A stretch of DNA of 64,000 nucleotides, from the NCBI RefSeq assembly GCF_030269125.1, contig NZ_BSSM01000002.1:248001-312000 (forward strand), read 5' to 3'. The notes beneath the pieces are model-generated. The model saw only the letters and a list, made by a program, of their open reading frames with translations. It had not been told where the DNA came from and ran no database searches. Numbering within the stretch: the first letter of the stretch is position 1; every line of letters starts with the position of its first letter. Below are positions 1-9,449 of the stretch, in pieces. This DNA is from Streptomyces hygroscopicus subsp. hygroscopicus (GTDB taxonomy: Bacteria > Actinomycetota > Actinomycetes > Streptomycetales > Streptomycetaceae). A program made the position numbers and the translations under genes.

Positions 1-1
1 C

Positions 2-82
2 GCGGACACCGACGCGGTCCTCGCCGAGCTGGGCCTCGCCCCGGCCGACATCGCCGCCCTGCGCGCGGAGGGCGCCCTGTGA
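2..82 (+). CDS. C-terminal end of a CoA-transferase family III-like protein (partial)
   Basis: Only the last 26 codons lie in the window, ending in TGA at 80-82. The visible peptide includes TDAVLAELGL and ADIAALRAEG, which resembles the usual C-terminus of CaiB/BaiF (family III) CoA-transferases, where a helix of the type 'T-vLaeLGy-aeiaaLra-G' ends the protein. The stop overlaps the GTG start of the next gene as GTGA, so the two are translationally coupled. A CoA-transferase next to a CitE-like lyase suggests acyl-CoA metabolism. The family call rests on this short tail only. Confidence 0.55.
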   Translation, partial: ADTDAVLAELGLAPADIAALRAEGAL

Positions 83-885
83 CCCCGCTGACGTGGCTGT
101 ACGTCCCCGGGGACCGGCCGCATGTGATCGCCAAGGCGCTGGTGGCGGGCGCGGACGTGGTGGTGATCGACCTGGAGGACGCGGTGGCGCCGGACCGCAA
201 GGAGTACGCGCGCGCGGTCACGGCGGACCTCCTCGCGGAGCCGCGGCCGGTGCCGGTGCATGTGCGGGTGAACGCCCTGGGCACGCCGTGGGCGGCGGCG
301 GACCTGGCGGCGCTGCGGGGGCTGCGGGGGCTGTCGGGCCTGCGGCTGCCGAAGGTGACGGGGCCCTCGGAGGTGCGCCACGTCGCGGCCGCCGTCCCCT
401 TCCCGCTCTACGCGCTGCTGGAGACGGCGCTGGCCGTCGAGCACGCGTACGCCATCGCCGGCGCGCATCCGTCCCTGCGGGGCATCTCCCTGGGCGAGGC
501 GGATCTCCGGGCGGACCTCGGGGTCCGGGCCGACTCGGGGCTCGACTGGCCGCGCTCCCGGGTGATCGTCGCGGCCCGCGCGGCCGGGCTGCCGCCGCCT
601 CCGCAGACGGTCCACCCCGACATCCGCGACCTCGACGGCCTGGCCGCCTCCTGCGCCCACGGCCGGGCCCTCGGCTTCCTCGGCCGCGCCGCGATCCACC
701 CGCGCCAGCTCCCGGTCATCGAGCGCGCCTACCTCCCCACCCCCGCGGAGCTGGAGCACGCCGAGACCGTCATCAAGGCGGCCACCACCGACCCCGGCGC
801 CCAGGCGCTCCCCGACGGCCGCTTCATCGACGCGGCGGTGGTGGCCATGGCCCGCCGGACGCTCTCGCTGGCCCGGCGCGGATGA
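79..885 (+). CDS. CitE-like HpcH/HpaI family lyase
   Basis: This 268-residue protein belongs to the citrate lyase beta-subunit-like family of (beta/alpha)8 enzymes that cleave or hydrolyse beta-hydroxyacyl-CoA or related substrates using a divalent metal. The N-terminus LYVPGDRP followed by VVIDLEDAV near residue 30 and the later GEADLRADLG metal-binding segment are the family's hallmarks. Length is normal for a free-standing CitE-like protein; no alpha or gamma citrate lyase subunits are nearby, so this is not classical citrate lyase. The GTG start overlaps the upstream stop (GTGA). The exact substrate cannot be read from the sequence; malyl-, citramalyl- or methylmalyl-CoA type compounds are possible. 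Confidence 0.85.
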   Translation: MTPLTWLYVPGDRPHVIAKALVAGADVVVIDLEDAVAPDRKEYARAVTADLLAEPRPVPVHVRVNALGTPWAAADLAALRGLRGLSGLRLPKVTGPSEVRHVAAAVPFPLYALLETALAVEHAYAIAGAHPSLRGISLGEADLRADLGVRADSGLDWPRSRVIVAARAAGLPPPPQTVHPDIRDLDGLAASCAHGRALGFLGRAAIHPRQLPVIERAYLPTPAELEHAETVIKAATTDPGAQALPDGRFIDAAVVAMARRTLSLARRG

Positions 886-928
886 GGGCTCCGGCGGGGC
901 TGACGCCGATCGGACCCCGCCGGACACG

Positions 929-966
929 CGCGAAGGGCGCCCGGGGATCCCCGGGCGCCCTTCGCG
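929..966. terminator. Perfect 19-bp-arm palindrome, likely bidirectional terminator
   Basis: Positions 929-947 and 948-966 are exact reverse complements with no spacer, centred on GGGGATCCCC. The element sits between the CitE-like gene (stop 885, plus) and lgt (stop 983, minus), so it can end transcripts from both sides. It has no U-run, which is usual for Streptomyces terminators. Confidence 0.7.
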
Positions 967-982
967 TCGTACGAACCGCTCG

Positions 983-1939
983 TCAGCTCTTCTTCGTCGC
1001 CGACCCGGTCTCCTCGGCGGCCTCCTCGGAGGCCGTGTCCGGCTCGTCCGCGGGCTCCGGGGCGGACTCCCCGGGCTCGGCGTCCGGCTTCACGCCCGCT
1101 GCCGGGCCGCCGGGGGCGTCGGCGGCGAGGGGCTCGACGATCTCCTCGCGGCCGGGACGGAGGCGGGCCGAGACGATCATGTAGGTGACCGCCAGGAGGA
1201 AGACGATCAGGGCGGTCCAGTCGTTCAGGCGCAGGCCGAGGATGTGGTGGGCGTCGTCCACCCGCATGTACTCGATCCAGCCGCGGCCGAGGCAGTACGC
1301 GGCGACGTAGAGCGCGAACGCACGGCCGTGACCCAGTTTGAAGCGGCGGTCGGCCCACATGACCAGGAAGGCGACGCCGACGCACCACAGGGATTCGTAG
1401 AGGAAGGTCGGATGGTAGTAGCCCGGCACCCGGCCGCCCTCGGAGGAGGTGATGTGCAGGGCCCAGGGAACGTGGGTCTCCCTGCCGTACAGCTCCTGGT
1501 TGAACCAGTTGCCCCAGCGCCCCATGGCCTGCGCGAGGGCGATGCCGGGGGCGACCGCGTCGGCGTAGGCGGGCATGGGGATGCCCCGCCGCCGTGCCCC
1601 GATCCACGCGCCCAGCGCGCCCAGCGCGATCGCGCCCCAGATGCCCAGGCCGCCCTGCCACACCTTGAACGCGTCCACCCAGTCACGGCCGGGGCTGAAG
1701 TACAGCTCGTAGTCCGTGATCACGTGGTAGAGCCGGCCGCCGACCAGGCCGAACGGCACGGCCCACACCGCGATGTCGGCGACGGTGCCGGACTGGCCGC
1801 CGCGCGCGATCCAGCGCCGGTTGCCGAGCCAGACGGCGATGAAGACGCCGATGATGATGCAGAAGGCGTAACCGCGCAGCGGGATGGGGCCGAGATACAG
1901 CACCCCGCGGGACGGGCTGGGAATGTAGGCAAGTTCCAT
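983..1939 (-). CDS. lgt: Prolipoprotein diacylglyceryl transferase Lgt
   Basis: Lgt moves diacylglycerol from phosphatidylglycerol to the lipobox cysteine of prolipoproteins in the membrane, the first step of lipoprotein maturation. The 318-residue protein has several hydrophobic segments and the Lgt signature GRWGNWFNQELYG near residues 138-150, which holds the conserved Arg, Asn and Glu. GGLGIWG occupies the region where, as I recall, the E. coli enzyme has a His-Gly-Gly motif, so that His appears replaced. The tail (about the last 50 residues) is Glu/Ala/Pro-rich and cytosolic, a common actinobacterial extension. It is the last gene of the minus-strand run that includes the trp genes; lspA lies far away at 45.1 kb. 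Confidence 0.95.
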   Translation of the reverse strand: MELAYIPSPSRGVLYLGPIPLRGYAFCIIIGVFIAVWLGNRRWIARGGQSGTVADIAVWAVPFGLVGGRLYHVITDYELYFSPGRDWVDAFKVWQGGLGIWGAIALGALGAWIGARRRGIPMPAYADAVAPGIALAQAMGRWGNWFNQELYGRETHVPWALHITSSEGGRVPGYYHPTFLYESLWCVGVAFLVMWADRRFKLGHGRAFALYVAAYCLGRGWIEYMRVDDAHHILGLRLNDWTALIVFLLAVTYMIVSARLRPGREEIVEPLAADAPGGPAAGVKPDAEPGESAPEPADEPDTASEEAAEETGSATKKS

Positions 1940-2021
1940 GGCAGGTCCGACGCTACCGTGCCGGGCCCCGGCGACACCAAGCCGCCTGGCTACGGGTCCG
2001 TAACAGGGACGTGAGAATCGC

Positions 2022-2798
2022 TTACCCGCGGGCCGCCGACTCCACCATCTGCTTGAGCTTGGCGGGGGTCATCGTCTGGTCCTGGTAGATGTTCTTCCCG
2101 CCGAGCAGCACCGTGGGCGTGCCGGTGAGGCCGCCGCTCTGGAAGGCCTTCTGGGAGCGGTCCACCCAGGCGTCGTGCGTCCCCGCGTCCACGCACTTCC
2201 GGAACGCCGGCGTGTCCAGGCCGCCGACCTTGCCCGACAGCGTGATCAGCTTGGCGTTGTCGGCGAAGGCGTCGTCGGTCTCCTTGGGCTGGTTCGAGTA
2301 CAGCACGTCGTGGAAGTCACGGAACCTCCCGGCATCCTGGGCGCAGGCCGCCGCGTTGGCCGCGCGCAGGGAACCGGTGCCGCCGAGATTGCCGTCGATC
2401 AGCCGGACCAGGTGGTACTCGATCCGGAGCTTGCCCGAGTCGACCAGTTCATGGAGCGTGGGCCGGTACGCCGCCTCGAACGCCTGGCAGGCGGGGCAGC
2501 GGAAGTCCTCCCAGACCGTGAGCGTCGACTTCGCGCGGTCCTTGCCGACGGGGATCGCGAGACTGTCCTTGCCCTGGGCGCCGGAGGGCGCCACGACCGG
2601 GCCGGCGTTGCTGCTCGACTTGTTCTTGCCCGCGTTCGCGGCGATCACGCCGATCACCGCCGCCAGGGCCAGCACGCAGGCGACGCCGGCACCCACGATC
2701 AGGGTGCGCCGCCGCTTCTCCGCGGACTTCTGCTTCTCGCGCTCGACCGCCAGCCGCTCCCGGGCGGTCCGCTTTCCGTCACGGTTCTTCTCGCTCAC
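2022..2798 (-). CDS. Membrane-anchored DsbA-like thioredoxin-fold protein
   Basis: About 258 residues. A basic N-terminal stretch is followed by one membrane segment (about 33-54) and an extracytoplasmic thioredoxin-fold domain. The FRCPACQAF segment gives a CPAC redox motif at 101-104, and a cis-Pro type loop GTPTVLLGG lies near the end. This is the DsbA/DSBA-like (thioredoxin_4) family, expected to make or isomerise disulfides in secreted proteins. I chose the GTG at 2798 (GTG-AGC-GAG-AAG), which gives the usual charged N-terminus; the frame stays open to 3293 without homology-like content and antisense to trpA. A paralogue with CPVC is at 36496-37305. Confidence 0.85.
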   Translation of the reverse strand: MSEKNRDGKRTARERLAVEREKQKSAEKRRRTLIVGAGVACVLALAAVIGVIAANAGKNKSSSNAGPVVAPSGAQGKDSLAIPVGKDRAKSTLTVWEDFRCPACQAFEAAYRPTLHELVDSGKLRIEYHLVRLIDGNLGGTGSLRAANAAACAQDAGRFRDFHDVLYSNQPKETDDAFADNAKLITLSGKVGGLDTPAFRKCVDAGTHDAWVDRSQKAFQSGGLTGTPTVLLGGKNIYQDQTMTPAKLKQMVESAARG

Positions 2799-2896
2799 AC
2801 CCCCAGAACGAACCGGGGAGGCGCAGCGCGCCTCCCCGACCCGAGGTCCACCCGTTCGAGTGACCGGAATGACCTGGTATGCGACGACCCGAGCGG

Positions 2897-3711
2897 TTAC
2901 GCCTGCCCGCGCACGCCCTTCGCCAGGTCCCCGGCCAGCTCGCGCACCGCCGCCATGCCGGACGCGTGGTCCGGGGCGTCCAGCATCCGCTTGACGAAGG
3001 CCGAGCCGACGATCACACCGTCGGCGAAGGAGGCGACCTCGGCGGCCTGGACCGCGTTCGAGACGCCGAGGCCCACGCAGACGGGCAGTGCGGTGCCGGT
3101 GGCGCGGGTGCGTTCCACCAGGTCCTGGGCCTGCGCGCCGACGGACTCCCGGGTGCCGGTGACCCCCATGAGCGAGGCGGCGTAGACGAAGCCGCTGCCC
3201 GCCGCGGTGATCTCGGCGAGCCGCGCTTCCTTGCTGCTCGGCGCCACCACGAAGACCGTGCCGAGGCCGTGCTTCTCGGCGTGTTCGCGCCACAGCGCCG
3301 ACTCCTGCACCGGCAGGTCGGGCAGGATGCAGCCCGCGCCGCCCGCCTCGGCCAGCTCCGCGGTGAACCGCTCGACGCCGTAGCGGTCGACGGGGTTCCA
3401 GTACGTCATCACGAGCACGGGCTTGCCGGTGGCCGCGTGGGCCTCCCTGACCGTGCGCATCACGTCCGCGATCTTGACACCGCCGCGCAGGGCGATGTCG
3501 TCGGCGGTCTGGATGACCGGGCCGTCCAGGACCGGGTCGCTGTGCGGCAGGCCCACCTCGACCACGTCGGCGCCGCCGTCGAAGACGTTCTTGATCGCCT
3601 CGATGCCGCCGTCCACGGTCGGGAACCCGGCCGGGAGGTAGGCGATGAGCGCGGCCCGGCCCTCGGCCTTGGCGGCGGCGAGGGTGTCCGTCAACAGCTG
3701 GAGGTTCCCGC

Positions 3712-3715
<4 letters not shown>
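2897..3715 (-). CDS. trpA: Tryptophan synthase alpha subunit TrpA
   Basis: TrpA splits indole-3-glycerol phosphate into indole and glyceraldehyde-3-phosphate and channels indole to TrpB. The 272-residue TIM barrel shows [16 protein letters not shown] near residues 50-65, which holds the catalytic Glu and Asp, and the phosphate-binding VGLGVSN and GVIVGSAFV loops. The start overlaps the trpB stop as ATGA (3712-3715), typical of coupled trpBA. Confidence 0.97.
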
Positions 3716-4995
<1,280 letters not shown>

Positions 4996-5021
4996 GCCAG
5001 TACCTCACGGTGAGTGCGTGT

Positions 5022-5036
5022 GAAAAGACACTTTTC
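5022..5036. promoter_or_regulatory. Small AT-rich inverted repeat before trpB
   Basis: GAAAAG at 5022-5027 and CTTTTC at 5031-5036 flank ACA, and GTGT/ACAC give an alternative fold in the same stretch. It sits 27-41 bp upstream of the trpB start, in the trpM-trpB gap. It could affect trpB translation or mark a promoter element; there is no U-run. Confidence 0.3.
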
Positions 5037-5065
5037 GCCGTGGGGGCGGAGCTGATGGGGCGACG

Positions 5066-5269
5066 TCAGGCCGTACGTGGCCGGTCGCGCAGTTCCCCGC
5101 GCCCCATGGGGGCGCGATGCCATCGACGTCCGTTCACCTGTCCCGGCTCGTCACCGATGACGTAGCGCACCCGGCGGCCGTGGACGCGCCGGGCGGGGGC
5201 ACGGCAGCCCCTCGGGCGGCAGCCGCGCGCCAGGCGGGCGTAGCGGTCCACGGTCGTCACGGTGATCAC
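5066..5269 (-). CDS. trpM: TrpM-like small basic protein between trpC and trpB
   Basis: A 67-residue, Arg-rich protein starting GTG (ITVTTVDRYARLARG...). In S. coelicolor a small gene at exactly this place (trpX, later trpM, about 63 residues) was reported to modulate tryptophan biosynthesis and differentiation; identity here is inferred from position, size and the VRYVIGDEPGQVNGRRW core as I remember it. The start lies 20 bp after the trpC stop, with only a weak AGG about 8 nt upstream. The last 15 or so residues are encoded by a repeat-like element (5086-5116). There is no recognisable domain. The start codon is not certain. Confidence 0.6.
   Translation of the reverse strand: MITVTTVDRYARLARGCRPRGCRAPARRVHGRRVRYVIGDEPGQVNGRRWHRAPMGRGELRDRPRTA
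5086..5116. repeat. REP-like palindromic repeat inside the 3' end of trpM
   Basis: The plus strand reads GCGCAGTTCCCCGCGCCCC followed by a GGGGGCGCG complement. I recall closely similar short palindromic elements, starting with the same GCGCAGTTCCCCGCGCCCC, scattered between genes in many Streptomyces genomes. Here the element encodes part of the trpM C-terminus. The family assignment is from memory. Confidence 0.5.
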
Positions 5270-5289
5270 GGGGTCAGCCTAGCGGGAGA

Positions 5290-6099
5290 TCAGTCGCGGC
5301 CGTGCCGCAGCGCGGGGTGTTCGCCCGCGGCGACCAGGTCGGAGACCGCGGTCTTCGGGTCGCGGCCGGTGACCAGGGACTCGCCGACCAGGACGGCGTC
5401 TGCCCCGGCGTTGGCGTAGGCGATCAGGTCGTGCGGGCCGCGGACGCCGGACTCGGCGACCTTGACGATGTTCTCCGGGATCTCGGGGGCGATCCGCTCG
5501 AAGGTGCCGCGGTCGACCTCAAGGGTCTTGAGGTTGCGCGCGTTGACGCCGATGACCCGGGCGCCCGCGGCGACGGCGCGCTCGGCCTCCTCCTCGTCGT
5601 GCACCTCGACCAGCGGGGTGAGACCGATGGAGACGGCACGCTCGATCAGGGACTCCAGGGCCGGCTGCTCCAGGGCGGCCACGATCAGCAGCGCGAGGTC
5701 GGCGCCGTACGCGCGGGCCTCCCACAGCTGGTACGACGTGACGATGAAGTCCTTGCGCAGGACCGGGATGTCCACGCGGGCGCGGACGGCCTCCAGGTCG
5801 GCGAGGGAGCCGCCGAAGCGGCGCTGCTCGGTGAGGACGGAGATGACGGACGCGCCGCCCGCCTCGTAGTCCGCGGCGAGACCGGCCGGGTCGGCGATCG
5901 CGGCCAGCGCGCCCTTGGAGGGGCTGGAGCGCTTGACCTCGCAGATCACCTTGACGCCGTCGCCCTTGAGCGCGGCCACCCCGTCCTTGGCGGCGGACGC
6001 CTTGGCCGCGCGCTCCTTGAGCTCGTCGAGGCTGACGCGTGCCTGCCGCTCCGCGAGGTCGGCACGGACTCCGTCGATGATCTCGTCGAGCACACTCAC
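5290..6099 (-). CDS. trpC: Indole-3-glycerol phosphate synthase TrpC
   Basis: TrpC closes the indole ring of carboxyphenylamino-deoxyribulose phosphate, the step before TrpA. The 269-residue TIM barrel shows [11 protein letters not shown] with catalytic Lys, [29 protein letters not shown] and [12 protein letters not shown]. The GTG start at 6099 has an AAAGGGGG ribosome site. A hairpin upstream (6197-6228) suggests that trpC begins its own transcript with trpM, trpB and trpA. Confidence 0.97.
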   Translation of the reverse strand: MSVLDEIIDGVRADLAERQARVSLDELKERAAKASAAKDGVAALKGDGVKVICEVKRSSPSKGALAAIADPAGLAADYEAGGASVISVLTEQRRFGGSLADLEAVRARVDIPVLRKDFIVTSYQLWEARAYGADLALLIVAALEQPALESLIERAVSIGLTPLVEVHDEEEAERAVAAGARVIGVNARNLKTLEVDRGTFERIAPEIPENIVKVAESGVRGPHDLIAYANAGADAVLVGESLVTGRDPKTAVSDLVAAGEHPALRHGRD

Positions 6100-6196
6100 G
6101 CGAGCGGCCCCCTTTCAGACGGTCGGTTCCTTCAGGTCGTGAAACCCGTGGTCACTCGATGGTATCCGGAGCAGGGCCCCGGCCCCGCATCCGGTG

Positions 6197-6228
6197 GACG
6201 CCGGTTTCACTCCTTGGACACCGGCGTC
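6197..6228 (-). terminator. Hairpin after the DUF2752 gene
   Basis: GACGCCGGT (6197-6205) and ACCGGCGTC (6220-6228) are exact complements around a 14-nt loop, six bases past the stop of the upstream membrane-protein gene. It would separate that transcript from trpC. Confidence 0.5.
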
Positions 6229-6233
6229 GCAGG

Positions 6234-6764
6234 TCAGGGGTGCAGCCAGGCGCCGAACGGCAGATTGCGCACGACGGTGAACACCAGCAGCAGCGCGCCC
6301 AGGGACCACATCTGGGCGGAACCGAGCCGGAGCTGCGCGGGCCGGCCGCGCCATGCCCGTGCGGCCCAGACCACCCACAGCACCGCGAAGAGGAGGTAGC
6401 CGGCCACGGCGGGCGCGTTGTCGTGCAGCGCGGCCACCAGGTCCCCGTGCACGAAGGCGTGCGCGCTGCGCAGTCCCCCGCAGCCGGGGCAGTACAGGCC
6501 GGTGAACCGGTAGAGGGGGCAGACCGGGTAGTGGCCGGGGTGGTTCGGATCGACGGCCCCGACGTAGGCGAAGGCGCCGACGACGGCCGCGAGCGTACCG
6601 GCGGGGGTGGCGAGGCGCCGCCACAGGGGCGCGGGCGGAGCGGTCGCGCCACCGGGCCGGGCGGCGGCCCATGGCCGCGGGACGGCCGCGGCGGCCGGCC
6701 CGGGGTCGGCCGGGAGAAGGGCGGGGGGCGCGGCGGGCGGGGCCGGTCGGTTGGCGGCGGTCAC
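6234..6764 (-). CDS. DUF2752 membrane protein
   Basis: A 176-residue protein with a Pro/Ala-rich cytosolic N-terminus (about 1-50) and three or so hydrophobic segments. The central CPLYRFTGLYCPGCGGLRSAHAF motif, with CxxC and GGxRS, is the DUF2752 hallmark. Function is unknown. It sits in the conserved Streptomyces run of small membrane proteins between trpE and trpC, which suggests only co-inheritance. Confidence 0.85.
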   Translation of the reverse strand: MTAANRPAPPAAPPALLPADPGPAAAAVPRPWAAARPGGATAPPAPLWRRLATPAGTLAAVVGAFAYVGAVDPNHPGHYPVCPLYRFTGLYCPGCGGLRSAHAFVHGDLVAALHDNAPAVAGYLLFAVLWVVWAARAWRGRPAQLRLGSAQMWSLGALLLVFTVVRNLPFGAWLHP

Positions 6765-6899
6765 GGGAGCATTGTCGCCGACGCCGCCGCCGCGCGCGCG
6801 GGAAAGGACCCGCGTGCCGACCCCGGCGACCGCGAAGGGCGGCCCGGCTCCGTCAGGAACACCGGGCCGCCCTGGAGGAAGCGGTGCCGCGCTCGGCCG

Positions 6900-7163
6900 T
6901 CAGCTCTCCACCGCGACCGGCTCGCGCGCGGCGAGCCGGGTGTCGCCGACCATCGCGAGGGGCTTCGCGTCCTGGCCGAGGCCCATGGCCTTCATGATCC
7001 CGCCGACGACCCCGCCGCCGAGGATGAGAGCCATGCCGACCCAGAAGCCGATGACGCTGCCCATCACCATCAGGGCGCCGGCGACCAGGAAACCGATGAA
7101 GGAAATGATGACGCCGGTCCAGGCGGCCGGGGTGTGACCGTGGCCGTGGCTGCTGCCCGCCAT
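6900..7163 (-). CDS. HGxxPAAW-motif small membrane protein
   Basis: An 87-residue protein starting ATG at 7163 with a GAGGAG ribosome site. The N-terminus HGHGHTPAAW matches the actinobacterial 'HGxxPAAW' family, followed by two hydrophobic segments (about 17-35 and 37-55) and a short polar tail. Function is unknown. The reading frame stays open upstream to 7322, but the good ribosome site and the family motif fix this start. Confidence 0.85.
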   Translation of the reverse strand: MAGSSHGHGHTPAAWTGVIISFIGFLVAGALMVMGSVIGFWVGMALILGGGVVGGIMKAMGLGQDAKPLAMVGDTRLAAREPVAVES

Positions 7164-7184
7164 GTCTGTGCTCCTCGTTGCTGT

Positions 7185-7215
7185 GTACGTGTCCCAGAAG
7201 AGCGACGTACGTGTC
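7185..7215. promoter_or_regulatory. Direct repeat GTACGTGTC, 22-bp period
   Basis: GTACGTGTC occurs at 7185-7193 and again at 7207-7215, two helical turns apart, 22-52 bp upstream of the HGxxPAAW gene. On the coding strand each copy reads GACACGTAC. The spacing suggests a dimeric or tandem regulator site. Confidence 0.35.
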
Positions 7216-7331
7216 GTACGGCTCCGAGCCCGCCCGATCACTGTCCGAGCCGGACGCTCGTCGTCCATTGTCCCGTACGCGCACGCGCGCCGGACGCGGG
7301 GGTGGCGTCTGGTTCGCCACACCGCGGGGGG

Positions 7332-7970
7332 TCAGGCGCCGGTGGGGTCCTCGCCCCGGTCCAGGGCCTTCCAGATCTCCTCGGGCCGCTCCGGGTCGAC
7401 GGGCCGGGCCGTCTTCCGCGGGCGGTCGGTGCCGCGCTCGTAACGCCCGGACATGGCCGGCCAGGCGCGGCCGAAGCGCAGGGCGAGCAGCCCGGCGAGC
7501 AGGATCAGCAGACCGCCGGCGGCCGCCACGTAGGGCCAGCCGGTGTGGGTCAGGGCCGCGACCGTGGCGGTGGTGTCGCCGCTGGCCTGGGCGGCCTTCT
7601 CGTCCAGCGCGGTGCTGTCGGAGGCGGAGGCCAGGGCGGCGGCGATGATGCCCGCGCCGGACAGCGCGAGCAGTCCGGCGACCAGGACCCGGCCGGCCCG
7701 GCGTACGGCGAAGACGGCGACGAGCGCGGCGAGGCCCACTATGGCGAGGGCCGCGGGCACACCCGTGACGTCGCTGCCCTTCGCGGTGAGCGGGAACGCG
7801 CCGCCGGCCACCGACGCGGTGCCCTCCGCCCAGCGCTGCCGGCTGGCGAGCAGCGCCACGGCCGCGCCGAGCGCGCCGAACAGCAGGGCCATGGCGAGGC
7901 TCCGGCGGCCGGACCGGGTGGGCGCGGCGGCTTCGGAACGGGGGTGAGGAACGGCAGTCACGTACTCCAC
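7332..7970 (-). CDS. TIGR02234-type trp-region membrane protein
   Basis: A 212-residue protein with four hydrophobic segments. It matches the 'Trp biosynthesis-associated membrane protein' family found between trpE and trpC in actinobacteria; one segment holds ALAIVGLAALVAVFAVRR. Role unknown. I placed the start at GTG 7970 (EYVTAVPHPRS); the next in-frame GTG at 7961 is also possible, while the open frame to 8039 lacks a ribosome site. Confidence 0.8.
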   Translation of the reverse strand: MEYVTAVPHPRSEAAAPTRSGRRSLAMALLFGALGAAVALLASRQRWAEGTASVAGGAFPLTAKGSDVTGVPAALAIVGLAALVAVFAVRRAGRVLVAGLLALSGAGIIAAALASASDSTALDEKAAQASGDTTATVAALTHTGWPYVAAAGGLLILLAGLLALRFGRAWPAMSGRYERGTDRPRKTARPVDPERPEEIWKALDRGEDPTGA

Positions 7971-8229
7971 TATCGCCTGACCCTCCGGGGAACCGTCATC
8001 CGGGTCCGTCAACCCATGATCCTTCCGTTTTTCGGTCACGACTCCCCCAGCAATGCGACATGAACATTACAGATACGGCAAAGGAACGCCCCTGGTCCAA
8101 CATCCACCTTGTTGACGTGCCCCCGACATCCGTACGTTCTGCGCGACCCGGGCGCACCCCGTGCCACCAGGTCGAATCGCGCACCCCCCACAGCCCTTTC
8201 CGCCCCACCCGTCTCGCGGAGGACGTACG

Positions 8230-9438
8230 TTGCGCAGAACCGCTTCCCTCACCACCGTGGCCACCCTTGCCACGGCCGCCCTCGCCCTGGCCGCACCCGT
8301 CGGCCAGGCGGCCCAGGCCACCTCCCACGGCGTCACCGTCGCCCACGCCTGCGCCGCCCCGGCGAAGGGCCAGATGGCCTGTAACGCCCTCCAGGTCACC
8401 GGGGGCACCCCGAAGTCGGCGCACGCCGAGAGCGACCTGACCGCTGCCGCCGCCCCCTCCGGCTACGGCCCCGCCTCGCTCCAGGCGGCCTACAACCTGC
8501 CCTCCGCCACGGGCGGTTCGGGCCAGACGGTGGCGATCGTCGACGCCTACGACGACCCGAACGCCGAGGCCGACCTCGCCGTCTACCGCTCCCAGTACGG
8601 CCTGTCGGCCTGCACCACGGCCAACGGCTGCTTCAAGAAGGTCGACCAGAACGGCGGCACCAGCTACCCGCGCGGCGACTCCGGCTGGGCCGAGGAGATC
8701 TCCCTCGACCTCGACATGGTCAGCGCCGCCTGCCCCAACTGCAAGATCCTGCTGGTGGAGGCCAGTTCGGCCAGCATGACCAACCTCGGCACCGCCGTGA
8801 ACACCGCGGTGAAGCTGGGCGCGAAGTTCGTCTCCAACAGCTACGGCGGCTCCGAGTCCTCCAGCGACTCGACGTACGACTCCTCGTACTTCAACCACCC
8901 GGGTGTCGCCATCACCGTCTCCTCCGGTGACAACGGCTACGGCACCGAGTACCCGGCGGCCTCCCCGTACGTGACGGCGGTCGGCGGCACCTCCCTCAGC
9001 TCGGCCTCCAACTCCCGCGGCTGGACCGACAGCGTGTGGAGCGGGGCGGGCTCGGGCTGCTCCAAGTACAGCGCCAAGCCGAGCTGGCAGAAGGACACCG
9101 GCTGCGCCATGCGCACGGTCGCGGACGTCTCGGCGGTCGCCGACCCGAACACGGGTGTCGCGGTCTACGACACCTACCGTACGGCCACCGGCTGGATGGT
9201 CTTCGGCGGCACCAGCGCCTCCTCCCCGCTGATCGCGGCGACCTACGCGCTGGGCGGCGCCCCGTCGGCCGGCTCCTCCCCGGCGTCCTTCCCGTACGCG
9301 CACACCTCGGCGCTGTACGACGTGACCAGCGGCTCCAACGGCAGCTGCGGCGGGTCCTACCTGTGCACCGGCACCACCGGGTACGACGGTCCGTCCGGGC
9401 TCGGCGTCCCGAACGGCACCGCCGCCTTCACCGGCTGA
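8230..9438 (+). CDS. Secreted S53 (sedolisin) family serine peptidase
   Basis: About 402 residues from a TTG start with CGGAGGA 7 nt upstream. RRTASLTTVATLATAALALAA is a signal peptide. The mature part shows the sedolisin set: WAEEISLDLDMVSAACPNC with the catalytic Glu and Asp, SSGDNGYG with the oxyanion Asp, and GGTSASSPL with the nucleophile Ser. The Ca-site tail (TGYDGPSGLGVPNG) is present. The N-terminal part is short and there is no full-length pro-domain, as in compact Streptomyces S53 proteins. It lies opposite to, and splits, the minus-strand trp gene run; its 3' end is only 11 bp from the trpE stop. Confidence 0.9.
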   Translation: MRRTASLTTVATLATAALALAAPVGQAAQATSHGVTVAHACAAPAKGQMACNALQVTGGTPKSAHAESDLTAAAAPSGYGPASLQAAYNLPSATGGSGQTVAIVDAYDDPNAEADLAVYRSQYGLSACTTANGCFKKVDQNGGTSYPRGDSGWAEEISLDLDMVSAACPNCKILLVEASSASMTNLGTAVNTAVKLGAKFVSNSYGGSESSSDSTYDSSYFNHPGVAITVSSGDNGYGTEYPAASPYVTAVGGTSLSSASNSRGWTDSVWSGAGSGCSKYSAKPSWQKDTGCAMRTVADVSAVADPNTGVAVYDTYRTATGWMVFGGTSASSPLIAATYALGGAPSAGSSPASFPYAHTSALYDVTSGSNGSCGGSYLCTGTTGYDGPSGLGVPNGTAAFTG

Positions 9439-9449
9439 CCTCCACTGGG

